Source: OLB9 sp041392785
GTDB taxonomy: Bacteria > Bacteroidota > Bacteroidia > Chitinophagales > Saprospiraceae
NCBI GenBank assembly: GCA_041392785.1
Contig: JAWKLK010000008.1
Span: 1 to 64,000 of the forward strand
Direction: 5' to 3'
DNA: 64,000 bases
Shown here: piece by piece, positions 57,253 through 64,000 of the stretch
How the letters are laid out: every line of letters begins with the position of its first letter
Position numbering within the stretch: the stretch's first letter is position 1
Notes under the pieces: generated by a model
What the model was told of the DNA's origin: nothing
What the model saw: the letters and a program-made list of their open reading frames with translations, nothing else
Database searches by the model: none
Made by a program: the position numbers and the translations under genes

Positions 57253-59372
57253 ATTTAAAACAGAACAACCAAAAGAATGAAAGAAATAAAAATATCACCT
57301 GAGTTCAAAACTCAAACAACAAAAGCTGTTTTATCGATAGCTTTTTTCATACTAACCTATTTACTTATGTTAGTTCTTGCAGTAGGATTAACTGTATTTT
57401 GTGTTTATGGAGGGATTATGTTAATAGCAATTCGACCGATGTTCGTAACCATTGCTTTAGGCATTGGCTTGGCAAGTTTAGGAGTTCTCGTGTTGTTTTT
57501 CTTGCTTAAATTTATTTTTAAGTCTCATAAAATTGACCGTTCGCATTTAACTGAAATCAAACCAGCAGACGAGCCAAAACTGTTTAAATTGATTGATGAT
57601 ATTGTAAAGGAAGTTGGAACGAATTTTCCAAAAAAAGTATATCTTTCATCAGATGTAAATGCGGCTGTATTTTATGACTCTAGTTTTTGGAGTATGTTTT
57701 TTCCTATCAAAAAAAATCTACAAATTGGTTTAGGTCTTGTGAATACGGTCACGCAATCAGAACTAAAAGCCATATTAAGTCACGAATTTGGGCATTTTTC
57801 TCAAAAGACAATGAAAGTTGGTAGTTATGTTTATAATGTAAATCAAGTCATTTTCAATCTTTTATTTGATAATGAATCTTATGAAAATATTATGCTAAAA
57901 TGGGCTAATGCAAGTGGCTATTTTTCAATTTTTGTAGTTATTGCCATTAAAATTATTGAAGGTATTAAATGGATTCTAAAACAAATTTATGGCGTAGTAA
58001 ATAAAAACTATATGGCACTTTCAAGAGAAATGGAATTTCACGCAGATGAAATAGCCGCGAATGTAACTGGCTATGAGCCTTTAAGAAATTCGTTGCTTAG
58101 GTTGTCTTTGGCCGACCATTCTTTAAATTCAGTTTTCTCCTTTTATGACAGAAAAATAGCTGAAAATAAAAAATCTGAGAATATTTATAAAGACCATTTG
58201 TATGTAACAAACTTTCTTGCAAAAGACAACAATATTGTAATCACAAATAATTTACCTCAAATATCAGAAAAGGAGTTAAACAAATTTAATAAATCCAAAC
58301 TGGTGGTTAAAGACCAATGGGCATCACATCCAAGTACAGAAGATAGAATTGCAATGTTAGAAAAAACAGGTCTGTCAAGTACAAATTTTAATAATGAACC
58401 TGCCAATTTATTATTTTCAAATATTGAGAAAACCCAAAAAGAACAAACTCAAAAGATATTTAAAGATGTAAATTATTCAGAAAATTGTTCAACCTTATCT
58501 TTTGAAACATTTCAATCAAACTTTAAAGAAGATTTTTTGAAAAACACCTTTTCAATGGTTTACAATGGTTACTACGATAATAAAAATCCATTATTTTTTG
58601 ATATTGATAAGATTGAACAAAGTACAAAGAATATTGAACTTGAAGATTTGTTTTCAGAAAGTAAAATAGACGAAGTTTACACCGCTATATCATTACAAAG
58701 TGACATTGAATCAATCAAACAAATTTCCAATAATACATTTGACGTTAAAACTTTTGATTATGATGGCATTAAATATTCAAAGAAAGACTGTAAGGATTTA
58801 ATTACTAAACTAGAAAAAGAGTTAGAATTATTAAATGAAGAAATTAAAATTAATGACATTGAAATTTTCAAATATTTTAGAAGTATTGAACAAAAAGCTA
58901 ATTTAAACCTTTCATTAGAACAACTCTACAAACATTTTTTTAACTACGACAAAGAATTTGATGCAAAATACGATGTTTATATTCAACTATCAAACGAGTT
59001 GCAATTTGTAAATTATACTACACCTTTTGAACAAATTAGAGCCAATTTTATTAAAGTTGAAGCACTTGAAGAACGGTTAAAAAAGGGAATGTCTGAAATA
59101 TTAGAAAGTCCAGATTACCTAACAGAAATAACCAAAGAAATAAAAGAAAACTTTGAATTGTATCTAACAAAGAAATGGAAGTATTTTGGAAATGAAAAGT
59201 ACTTTGACAAAAATTTAGAAATACTATTTTCAGCTATGAATAACTATGCCTTTCTACTATCAAGAGGATATTTTTTGACAAAGCAGAAATTATTAAAATA
59301 CCAAGAAGAATTAATAAAAACCACACACAACAACTAAGTTTTCTTTCGGCATGAAATGCCTAGAATGAAAAC
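57244..59372 (+). mobile_element. Integron-like gene cassette 2 (M48-like peptidase), right edge uncertain
   Basis: Left core GTTGTGTGTG (57243-57252) is an exact 10-bp reverse complement of CACACACAAC at 59322-59331, the left box of its 3' site. The gene starts 33 bp inside. The right core is not canonical (GAACGGAAG near 59379), so the 3' edge is a guess; decayed sequence follows. Confidence 0.6.
57277..59337 (+). CDS. M48-family (HtpX/Ste24-like) membrane metallopeptidase
   Basis: 686 aa. N-terminal membrane helices (about 18-50, 60-90), the zinc site HEFGH (about 169-173, in KAILSHEFGHFSQKTM) and the third ligand in REMEFHADEIAA (about 250-260). A further helix lies near 215-230. The C-terminal 350 residues are a large helical, Lys/Glu-rich part with no recognised motif. 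M48 enzymes cut membrane or misfolded proteins in the inner membrane. It is the only gene of cassette 2; its TAA lies 4 bases after the left box of the 3' site. The length exceeds HtpX because of the C-terminal part. Confidence 0.82.
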   Translation: MKEIKISPEFKTQTTKAVLSIAFFILTYLLMLVLAVGLTVFCVYGGIMLIAIRPMFVTIALGIGLASLGVLVLFFLLKFIFKSHKIDRSHLTEIKPADEPKLFKLIDDIVKEVGTNFPKKVYLSSDVNAAVFYDSSFWSMFFPIKKNLQIGLGLVNTVTQSELKAILSHEFGHFSQKTMKVGSYVYNVNQVIFNLLFDNESYENIMLKWANASGYFSIFVVIAIKIIEGIKWILKQIYGVVNKNYMALSREMEFHADEIAANVTGYEPLRNSLLRLSLADHSLNSVFSFYDRKIAENKKSENIYKDHLYVTNFLAKDNNIVITNNLPQISEKELNKFNKSKLVVKDQWASHPSTEDRIAMLEKTGLSSTNFNNEPANLLFSNIEKTQKEQTQKIFKDVNYSENCSTLSFETFQSNFKEDFLKNTFSMVYNGYYDNKNPLFFDIDKIEQSTKNIELEDLFSESKIDEVYTAISLQSDIESIKQISNNTFDVKTFDYDGIKYSKKDCKDLITKLEKELELLNEEIKINDIEIFKYFRSIEQKANLNLSLEQLYKHFFNYDKEFDAKYDVYIQLSNELQFVNYTTPFEQIRANFIKVEALEERLKKGMSEILESPDYLTEITKEIKENFELYLTKKWKYFGNEKYFDKNLEILFSAMNNYAFLLSRGYFLTKQKLLKYQEELIKTTHNN

Positions 59373-59385
59373 CTTTTGAACGGAA
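59322..59385 (+). repeat. attC-like site 2, degenerate right side
   Basis: Left box CACACACAAC (59322-59331); hairpin GTTTTC/GAAAAC (59338 and 59367) around GGCAT/ATGCC. Instead of GTT, the right side reads AACGGAAG, so this site may be damaged or inactive. Confidence 0.45.
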
Positions 59386-59548
59386 GCTTTGGTAGCGGGG
59401 CCAGGCTTATGGACTTATTGATGTTTAGTCATTGTTCGATGGAGAGGCAGTGATCTAGTTTTTTTATCATATAGATTCAAAGTGTTCAAATCATCGCATT
59501 TAAGTTATCGTTGCACTAGGTAAATGACATACCTTCCCTTACCCAAAA

Positions 59549-59713
59549 TTAAATAGCAACTTGGGATGTAGATTTTTCATTGTCTGCCTTATAAAACTTT
59601 CTTGGAGGTCGACGCCTGTCAAAAGCCAGAAGCATAATCATGTGACCAGATTTACAACAAGGGCAACGATTGAGTAGTGTTGGGTTTTTTGTTTTAATAA
59701 TTTGGTTATTCTG
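59549..59713 (-). pseudogene. IS91-family transposase, C-terminal remnant
   Basis: About 54 codons reading KNPTLLNRCPCCKSGHMIML then LAFDRRRPPRKF, ending at a TAA. The CPCCKSGHM and FDRRRPP segments are the zinc-like end of IS91/ISCR transposases. An in-frame stop bounds the 5' side, so only the C-terminus remains. It sits in the non-coding interval 59386-59781; I see no other gene there. Confidence 0.55.
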
Positions 59714-59781
59714 CTACTCCGTATAGGAATGCGAGTGGAGTTATGTATGTAAGGCAGTCAAAAATTTTACTACAAAAGGCT

Positions 59782-59828
59782 ATGAAAAAAGCGAAAGTTG
59801 ATATATTTTTGTGGGAGATATAAATTAG
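59782..59828 (+). repeat. 47-bp imperfect direct repeat, copy B
   Basis: Counterpart of 56353-56400, again ending in AG directly before the next cassette's TTACTATCC. It lies 69 bp right of the IS91 remnant. Confidence 0.6.
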
Positions 59829-60675
59829 TTACTATCCATTACAAATAAAAAGGAAAGCCAATAATTGAAGTTTTACGAACTAAGTCATATCGGAGAATTC
59901 CATACCAATCATAACGAAGATTTTTTAGTTTCAGAAGAAGCTGGAAAATCAAGGCAGTTAATTGCAGTTATGGATGGCTGTTCAAGTGGAACAGATTCTC
60001 ATTTTGCTTCAACTTTAATAGGAAAACTACTAAGGAAAATTGCAAAGCAAGAATCATATGAAGAATTTGCGAAAAACGTCACAAAGGAGCTTAAAGATCA
60101 ATTGGAACAAGTTTCTCTGAAACTCTTCGAAGAATTGTCAAATATTAATCGTCAACTTGATTTAAGATCAGACGAAATTCTATCAACCTTGATTTTGGGA
60201 TTAATTGACACCAAATCATCAATAGCCGAAATTGTCATAATCGGAGATGGATTAATACATGTGAACGGTAAAAACATAGAGTTCGAGAATGATAACAAAC
60301 CTGACTACATAGGTTATCATTTAAACATGGACAAACATCTTTGGTATCAAACCCGAACCGAAAAATTAACCCTCGATAAAATTGAAGACCTAACAATTTC
60401 AACTGATGGAATTCATACTTTTAAAAACTTTGATGGTAAATCTTATGATGAAATTGACCAAAGAGAAATAATGTCCAAATTTTTTGAAGACAAAAGCGAG
60501 TTAGAAAATGCAAACAAGTTAAAGAAAACACTTATTGAAATTAAGAATCAATACGGATTAATGCCAAGTGATGATCTAACGATGATAAGACTTGTAAACG
60601 AATAAATGAAACGGATAGTAACAATGTACATCATGCCATACTAGCTATCGCTTCGTACAGCAGATGTACTAGACG
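59829..60675 (+). mobile_element. Integron-like gene cassette 3 (PP2C-like phosphatase)
   Basis: 847 bp. Left core GTTACTATCC (59828-59837) is the exact reverse complement of GGATAGTAAC (60613-60622) at its own 3' site, which ends in core GTTATAGG. One gene, starting 36 bp inside. Confidence 0.7.
59865..60605 (+). CDS. PP2C-like Ser/Thr phosphatase
   Basis: 246 aa from a TTG (an AGGA-like sequence precedes it). PP2C motifs: NHNEDFLVSE (about 15-24), VMDGCSSG (about 35-42; DG metal motif), IIGDGLIHV (about 125-133), STDGIHTF (about 178-185) and SDDLTMIRL near the C-terminus (Asp metal ligand). It should be a soluble metal-dependent phosphatase. It is the only gene of cassette 3. No kinase is next to it, so its substrate is open. 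A defence role is speculative. Confidence 0.78.
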   Translation: MKFYELSHIGEFHTNHNEDFLVSEEAGKSRQLIAVMDGCSSGTDSHFASTLIGKLLRKIAKQESYEEFAKNVTKELKDQLEQVSLKLFEELSNINRQLDLRSDEILSTLILGLIDTKSSIAEIVIIGDGLIHVNGKNIEFENDNKPDYIGYHLNMDKHLWYQTRTEKLTLDKIEDLTISTDGIHTFKNFDGKSYDEIDQREIMSKFFEDKSELENANKLKKTLIEIKNQYGLMPSDDLTMIRLVNE

Positions 60676-60684
60676 TTATAGGTC
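60613..60684 (+). repeat. attC-like site 3
   Basis: Left box GGATAGTAAC; stem ATGTACATC (60624-60632) with GATGTACT (60663-60670); inner segment GCTATCGCTTCGTAC as in site 1; AGAC then right core GTTATAGGTC (60675-60684). Confidence 0.72.
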
Positions 60685-61901
60685 AGCAAAAAAGAAAAAA
60701 TCAAACAGATGAAAAAACAACTTCTCAAGCCTGAAAATTGGCAAGATTTCGAAAGTCTTTGCAAAATGCTTTGGGGAGAGATATGGGAAATTCCATACAA
60801 AATAAAAAAGAATGGAAGAATTGGGCAACCTCAAAATGGAGTAGATATTTATGGTACACCATTGGATAAATTAAAATATTGGGGAATCCAGTGTAAAGGT
60901 AAAGACGAATATACACATGCTAAACTAACTGAAAATGAAGTTGACAACGAAATTGAAAAAGCGAAAAATTTCAAGCCTGAATTAGAAGTTTTTATTATCG
61001 CGACAACTTCAAGCAAAGATTCTAAAATTGAAGAGTATGTACGGTTGAAAGATGTTGAAAATAGGAAAAATAAGGGTTTCGAGATTGTCTTATTTTGCTG
61101 GGAAGATATTGTTGATTTAATCGTAGAAAATAGGAGTACTTTTCAATTCTATGTTAACAATAAACAATTCAAAGATAAATATGATTTTGATGTTTTGTTC
61201 GAAAACGGGCAACACGAAATAATATTGAATCCAAAGTATTACAGGAAAATTAAGAAATGGAAGTTAAAAGAAAGTAATGGGAATGATTCATTGCGACGTT
61301 TGTTAAGCCTTCACACAAATTCAGCTTTGAGTCACCAAATGAACTGGTACTCAAGGATGTTAGAGAATACCAATACCGCAATGTGTGAATTTAATATTAA
61401 ACAAAAGAATGTTGGAAGCGTTGTCATTGAAGATTGGTTCGTTACATTTCGGATACTTGGAGAACACAAACCAGTAAATGAAGCGAGATTTATGCCAGGC
61501 GGAATGCCTTATTCTGGATTTAGCACCATGAAAAGAGAAGTAATAACTGAGAATATTTTCAAATATCAATCAGGACCAGGAAATCCACTTATTCAGCAAG
61601 ATGAAAAAGAATTCCAAGTCGAAATAATTCCGAATCCCAAAAATTATGAATTGAATATTGAATGGGATTTAAAAGCTAGAGACTTTCAAAAAAGTGGCAA
61701 ACTTAAATTAATTATCAAGCCAATTTTTGAAGATGAAATTGAATACGTTTTCGTAGATAAAAAATCTGAAATAAATGAAATTGAAATAATATCAATTCGT
61801 GAAAATATTTACGAAATAGATGAAGATAAAAAAGAAGCCGACCTATAACATTGGCTATGATGCCATCTGCCTTATCAGGCAGTCGTCACATAGCCTAGAC
61901 G
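60676..61901 (+). mobile_element. Integron-like gene cassette 4 (Mrr-like nuclease)
   Basis: 1,226 bp. Left core GTTATAGGTC (60675-60684) is the exact 10-bp reverse complement of GACCTATAAC (61840-61849) at its 3' site. Directly adjacent to cassette 3 with a shared core. One gene, starting 33 bp inside; its TAA lies within the left box. Confidence 0.72.
60709..61848 (+). CDS. PD-(D/E)XK / Mrr-like restriction endonuclease-fold protein
   Basis: 379 aa. The N-terminal ~140 residues have the Mrr-type layout: ENWQDFESLCKMLWGEIW, then the catalytic Asp in NGVDIYG (about 45-50) and the Gln-x-Lys pair in WGIQCKGKDEY (about 58-66). The C-terminal 230 residues are a beta-rich domain that I do not recognise (WNYSR-like segment NWYSRMLENTN). 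A DNA-targeting defence role is likely but not shown. Only gene of cassette 4; neighbours are the PP2C-like gene and the type I restriction genes. Confidence 0.75.
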   Translation: MKKQLLKPENWQDFESLCKMLWGEIWEIPYKIKKNGRIGQPQNGVDIYGTPLDKLKYWGIQCKGKDEYTHAKLTENEVDNEIEKAKNFKPELEVFIIATTSSKDSKIEEYVRLKDVENRKNKGFEIVLFCWEDIVDLIVENRSTFQFYVNNKQFKDKYDFDVLFENGQHEIILNPKYYRKIKKWKLKESNGNDSLRRLLSLHTNSALSHQMNWYSRMLENTNTAMCEFNIKQKNVGSVVIEDWFVTFRILGEHKPVNEARFMPGGMPYSGFSTMKREVITENIFKYQSGPGNPLIQQDEKEFQVEIIPNPKNYELNIEWDLKARDFQKSGKLKLIIKPIFEDEIEYVFVDKKSEINEIEIISIRENIYEIDEDKKEADL

Positions 61902-61910
61902 TTATCGGTC
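61840..61910 (+). repeat. attC-like site 4
   Basis: Left box GACCTATAAC (61840-61849); stem TTGGCTATG (61851-61859) with CATAGCC (61889-61895); TAGAC, then right core GTTATCGGTC (61901-61910). An inner CTGCCT/AGGCAG hairpin tops the stem. Confidence 0.72.
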
Positions 61911-62054
61911 AGTGTAAAAGACAGCCAGCCGCACGGTCAAGCACATTTGGTTTTTTCCAACGCACAAACCAACACAAAAAAACCAAAAGAGCTTGCCCTT
62001 CCCCACCCACGACAAAAAGGTGGACATTTACACAATATGACAATGTAATTTTAC

Positions 62055-62062
62055 TATCTTTG
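62055..62062 (+). promoter_or_regulatory. Promoter -7 element of the HTH-hsdR pair
   Basis: TATCTTTG lies 26 bp upstream of the ATG at 62089. In the 240-bp stretch 61849-62088 only this and the attC-like site were seen; the C-rich part 61930-62030 holds nothing recognised. Confidence 0.5.
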
Positions 62063-62088
62063 ACCTGTTAAAAATTCATTAGGCACAA

Positions 62089-62277
62089 ATGAACCGAATT
62101 AAAGAAGTTTTGAAAGAGAAAGGTATCTCACAAACTTGGCTTGCTAAGCAGTTGGACAAAAGTTACAACACGATTAATGAGTATGCCCGAAACGTGAGAC
62201 AACCTAGCATTGAGGATTTGTACCGTATTGCAAAAATTCTGGACGTTAACGCCAAAGATTTATTGAAAGAAGAATAA
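62089..62277 (+). CDS. Small XRE-type HTH regulator, controller-like
   Basis: 62 aa, almost entirely one helix-turn-helix (IKEVLKEKGISQTWLAKQLD, SYNTINEYARNVRQPSIEDL). Its stop overlaps the hsdR start by one base (TAATG), so the two are translated together. Such proteins act as controller (C) regulators of restriction-modification operons. The target site is not seen. Confidence 0.82.
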   Translation: MNRIKEVLKEKGISQTWLAKQLDKSYNTINEYARNVRQPSIEDLYRIAKILDVNAKDLLKEE

Positions 62278-64000
62278 TGAGCAAAGAGAATCAAATAGAA
62301 GAAAATCTAATCGAGCAGCTAAAGGGGCTGAAATACACGCATAGACCTGACATAGTTGATAGAAAAACGCTTGAGCAAAACTTCAAAACAAAATTTGAAA
62401 CACTCAACCGTGTTCGTTTGTCTGACAACGAATTTTTAAGATTGAGAGAGGAAATTATTCAACCTGATGTATACAAAGCTTCTAAACTTTTGCGTGAAAG
62501 ACAATACTTTCAGCGTGATGATGGAACGCCTTTGCATTACACTTTGGTAAACAACAAAGACTGGTGCAAAAATGATTTTGAAGTTATTAGTCAATTACGA
62601 ATCAATACCGAAAATAGTCATCAGCGTTACGATATTATTTTACTGATTAACGGCTTGCCTGTGGTGCAAATTGAGTTAAAGAAACTAGACATTTCACCAC
62701 GAAAAGCAATGCAGCAAATTGTAGATTATAAAAACGAAGCGGGCAATGGTTATGGAAATTCTTTATTATGCTATATGCAATTGTTTATAGTAAGCAATAA
62801 GACGAACACATATTATTTTGCCAACAACAAGAACCAACATTTCGCTTTTAATGCAGACGAACAATTCTTGCCGATATATCAATTAGCAGACGAGAGCAAT
62901 AAGAAAATAACACACCTTGAGTTATTCGCTGAAAAATTCCTGACCAAATGCACCTTGGGCAGTATGATTAGCAAATATATGGTTTTGGTAGAAAGTTAGC
63001 AGAAGTTGCTCATAATGCGACCGTATCAAATTTATGCAGTGAAAGCAATTATTGATTGCATCCAACAAAACCGTGGCAACGGCTATATATGGCATACTAC
63101 AGGAAGTGGTAAAACTCTGACTTCTTTCAAAGCATCAAATTTACTAAAAGACAATACCGATATAGAAAAATGTTTGTTTGTGGTTGACCGCAAAGACCTT
63201 GACCGACAAACCCGTGAAGAGTTCAATAAATTTCAGGAAGGCAGTGTAGAAGAAAATACCAATACCGAAACATTGGTAAGGCGTTTACTTTCTACTGATT
63301 ATGCCGACAAAGTTATTGTCACAACCATTCAAAAATTAGGATTGGCTTTGGATGGCACAAACAAAAAGAACTACAAAGAACGATTAGAGCCACTCCGCAA
63401 CAAAAGAATGGTTTTCATTTTTGATGAGTGCCACCGTTCGCAGTTTGGAGATAATCATAAAGCCATCAAAGAGTTTTTTCCAAATGCTCAGCTATTTGGT
63501 TTTACAGGAACACCTATTTTTGAAAAAAATGCTTCTTATATAGTAAGAGAAGGCGAAGAAGGCAAATACAAAGAGACGAAAGATATTTTCGAGAAAGAAC
63601 TTCACGCATATACAATCACGCATGCCATAGATGATAGAAATGTATTGCGTTTTCATATAGATTTTTTCAAAGGTAAAGGTACGCAGAATCCAAAGCCAGG
63701 CGAAGCTATTGCCAAACAGGCAGTAGTAGAAGCCATTTTGGACAAACACGATGCTGCAACCAATTCAAGACGTTTCAATGCTGTTTTGGCAACGACTTCC
63801 ATTAATAATGCGATTGAATATTACAACCTTTTCAAAGAGGTTCAGAAAAAGAAACAAACCGCAAATCCTGATTACATTTCATTAAACATTGCTTGTGTTT
63901 TTTCACCACCAGCCGATGGCAACAGCGATATTCAGCAAATTCAAGAAGATTTAACGCAAGAGAAAGAGGATAACAAACAAAATCCCGAAGAAAAGAAAGC
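62277..64000 (+). CDS. hsdR: Type I restriction endonuclease R subunit, split by an in-frame TAG, runs off window end
   Basis: 575 codons are in one frame, with one stop, TAG at 62997-62999 (LVES stop QKLLIMRPYQ). The N-terminal nuclease region is before the stop (RYDIILLINGLPVVQIELKK: Asp and Glu-x-Lys). The motor begins after it with MRPYQIYAVKAI, Walker A GSGKT (in HTTGSGKT), DECHRS (motif II) and GFTGTP (motif III). Reading through restores the family pattern; GAG to TAG would explain it. HsdR needs HsdM/HsdS, not in this window. Cleavage would need both halves, so the gene is inactive if the stop is real. Confidence 0.85.

Noticed and set aside
56401..61910. CRISPR array or simple tandem repeats as explanation of the repeated hairpins
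   Set aside because: The sites are 1-2 kb or more apart, each encloses a gene, and their outer stems differ; there are no regular spacers.
61820..62071. An 83-residue open frame over the last attC-like site
   Set aside because: It overlaps the nuclease gene end, the hairpin and the HTH promoter, and its composition follows the C-rich non-coding stretch.

Overview
The window looks like a chromosomal segment of a Bacteroidota bacterium, probably in or near the Saprospiria. Evidence: secreted proteins with C-terminal type IX sorting domains, a dockerin-like module ending in IKIGNVN, an ECF sigma/FecR/TonB-receptor unit, a LpxC-FabZ fusion, a SecD-SecF fusion, DUF4292 and DUF6934 proteins, and many promoters matching the Bacteroidota -7 element TAnnTTTG. 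It is AT-rich. The taxonomic call is inference from gene content.

Layout. 0-2.7 kb (minus): TonB-dependent receptor with N-terminal signalling domain, FecR anti-sigma factor, ECF sigma factor. 2.9-7.3 kb (plus): a four-gene cell-envelope operon (TPR, DUF4292 lipoprotein, EnvC-like, HhH protein), then tRNA-Leu(GAG). 7.5-11.2 kb: rpoN, small stress/membrane proteins, an HMA protein and a TfoX-like protein. 11.4-13 kb: thioredoxin-dockerin protein and a hypothetical. 13.4-26.7 kb (minus): the core block tRNA-Thr/Tyr/Gly/Thr-tuf-tRNA-Trp-secE-nusG-rplK-rplA-rplJ-rplL-rpoB-rpoC. 26.9-36.9 kb: a membrane protein, a small NqrM-like protein, and an accessory region with two IS1595-type elements, one of them split by an IS256-type element. 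37-43 kb (minus): nqrABCDEF, the Na+-pumping NADH:quinone reductase. 43.3-53.7 kb: tex, a quinone-oxidoreductase-like gene, secDF, and lpxD-lpxC/fabZ-lpxA with an ABC ATPase. 53.8-55.3 kb: two adjacent genes that look like decayed enzymes (a porphobilinogen-deaminase-like and a DnaQ-exonuclease-like protein).

The most unusual region is 56.4-61.9 kb. It reads as an integron-like gene-cassette array. Four single-direction cassettes carry DUF6934 + a 63-aa protein, an M48-like peptidase, a PP2C-like phosphatase and a PD-(D/E)XK/Mrr-like nuclease. Each starts at a GTT core whose flanking 9-10 bases are the exact reverse complement of the left core box at that same cassette's 3' end. That is the pairing expected if each cassette was once a circle with an attC site. 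No integrase is in the window. A type I restriction gene (hsdR, with a controller-like HTH gene) follows and runs off the end.

Sequence quality. rpoB, rpoC, nqrC and nqrF are broken by small, mostly 1-base deletions, often in homopolymers, and hsdR has an in-frame TAG. Because rpoB/rpoC are essential, I treat most of these as probable consensus errors and annotate the genes as single loci. The second IS1595 copy and the IS256 element carry the same kind of indels, so their decay cannot be separated from sequence error here.
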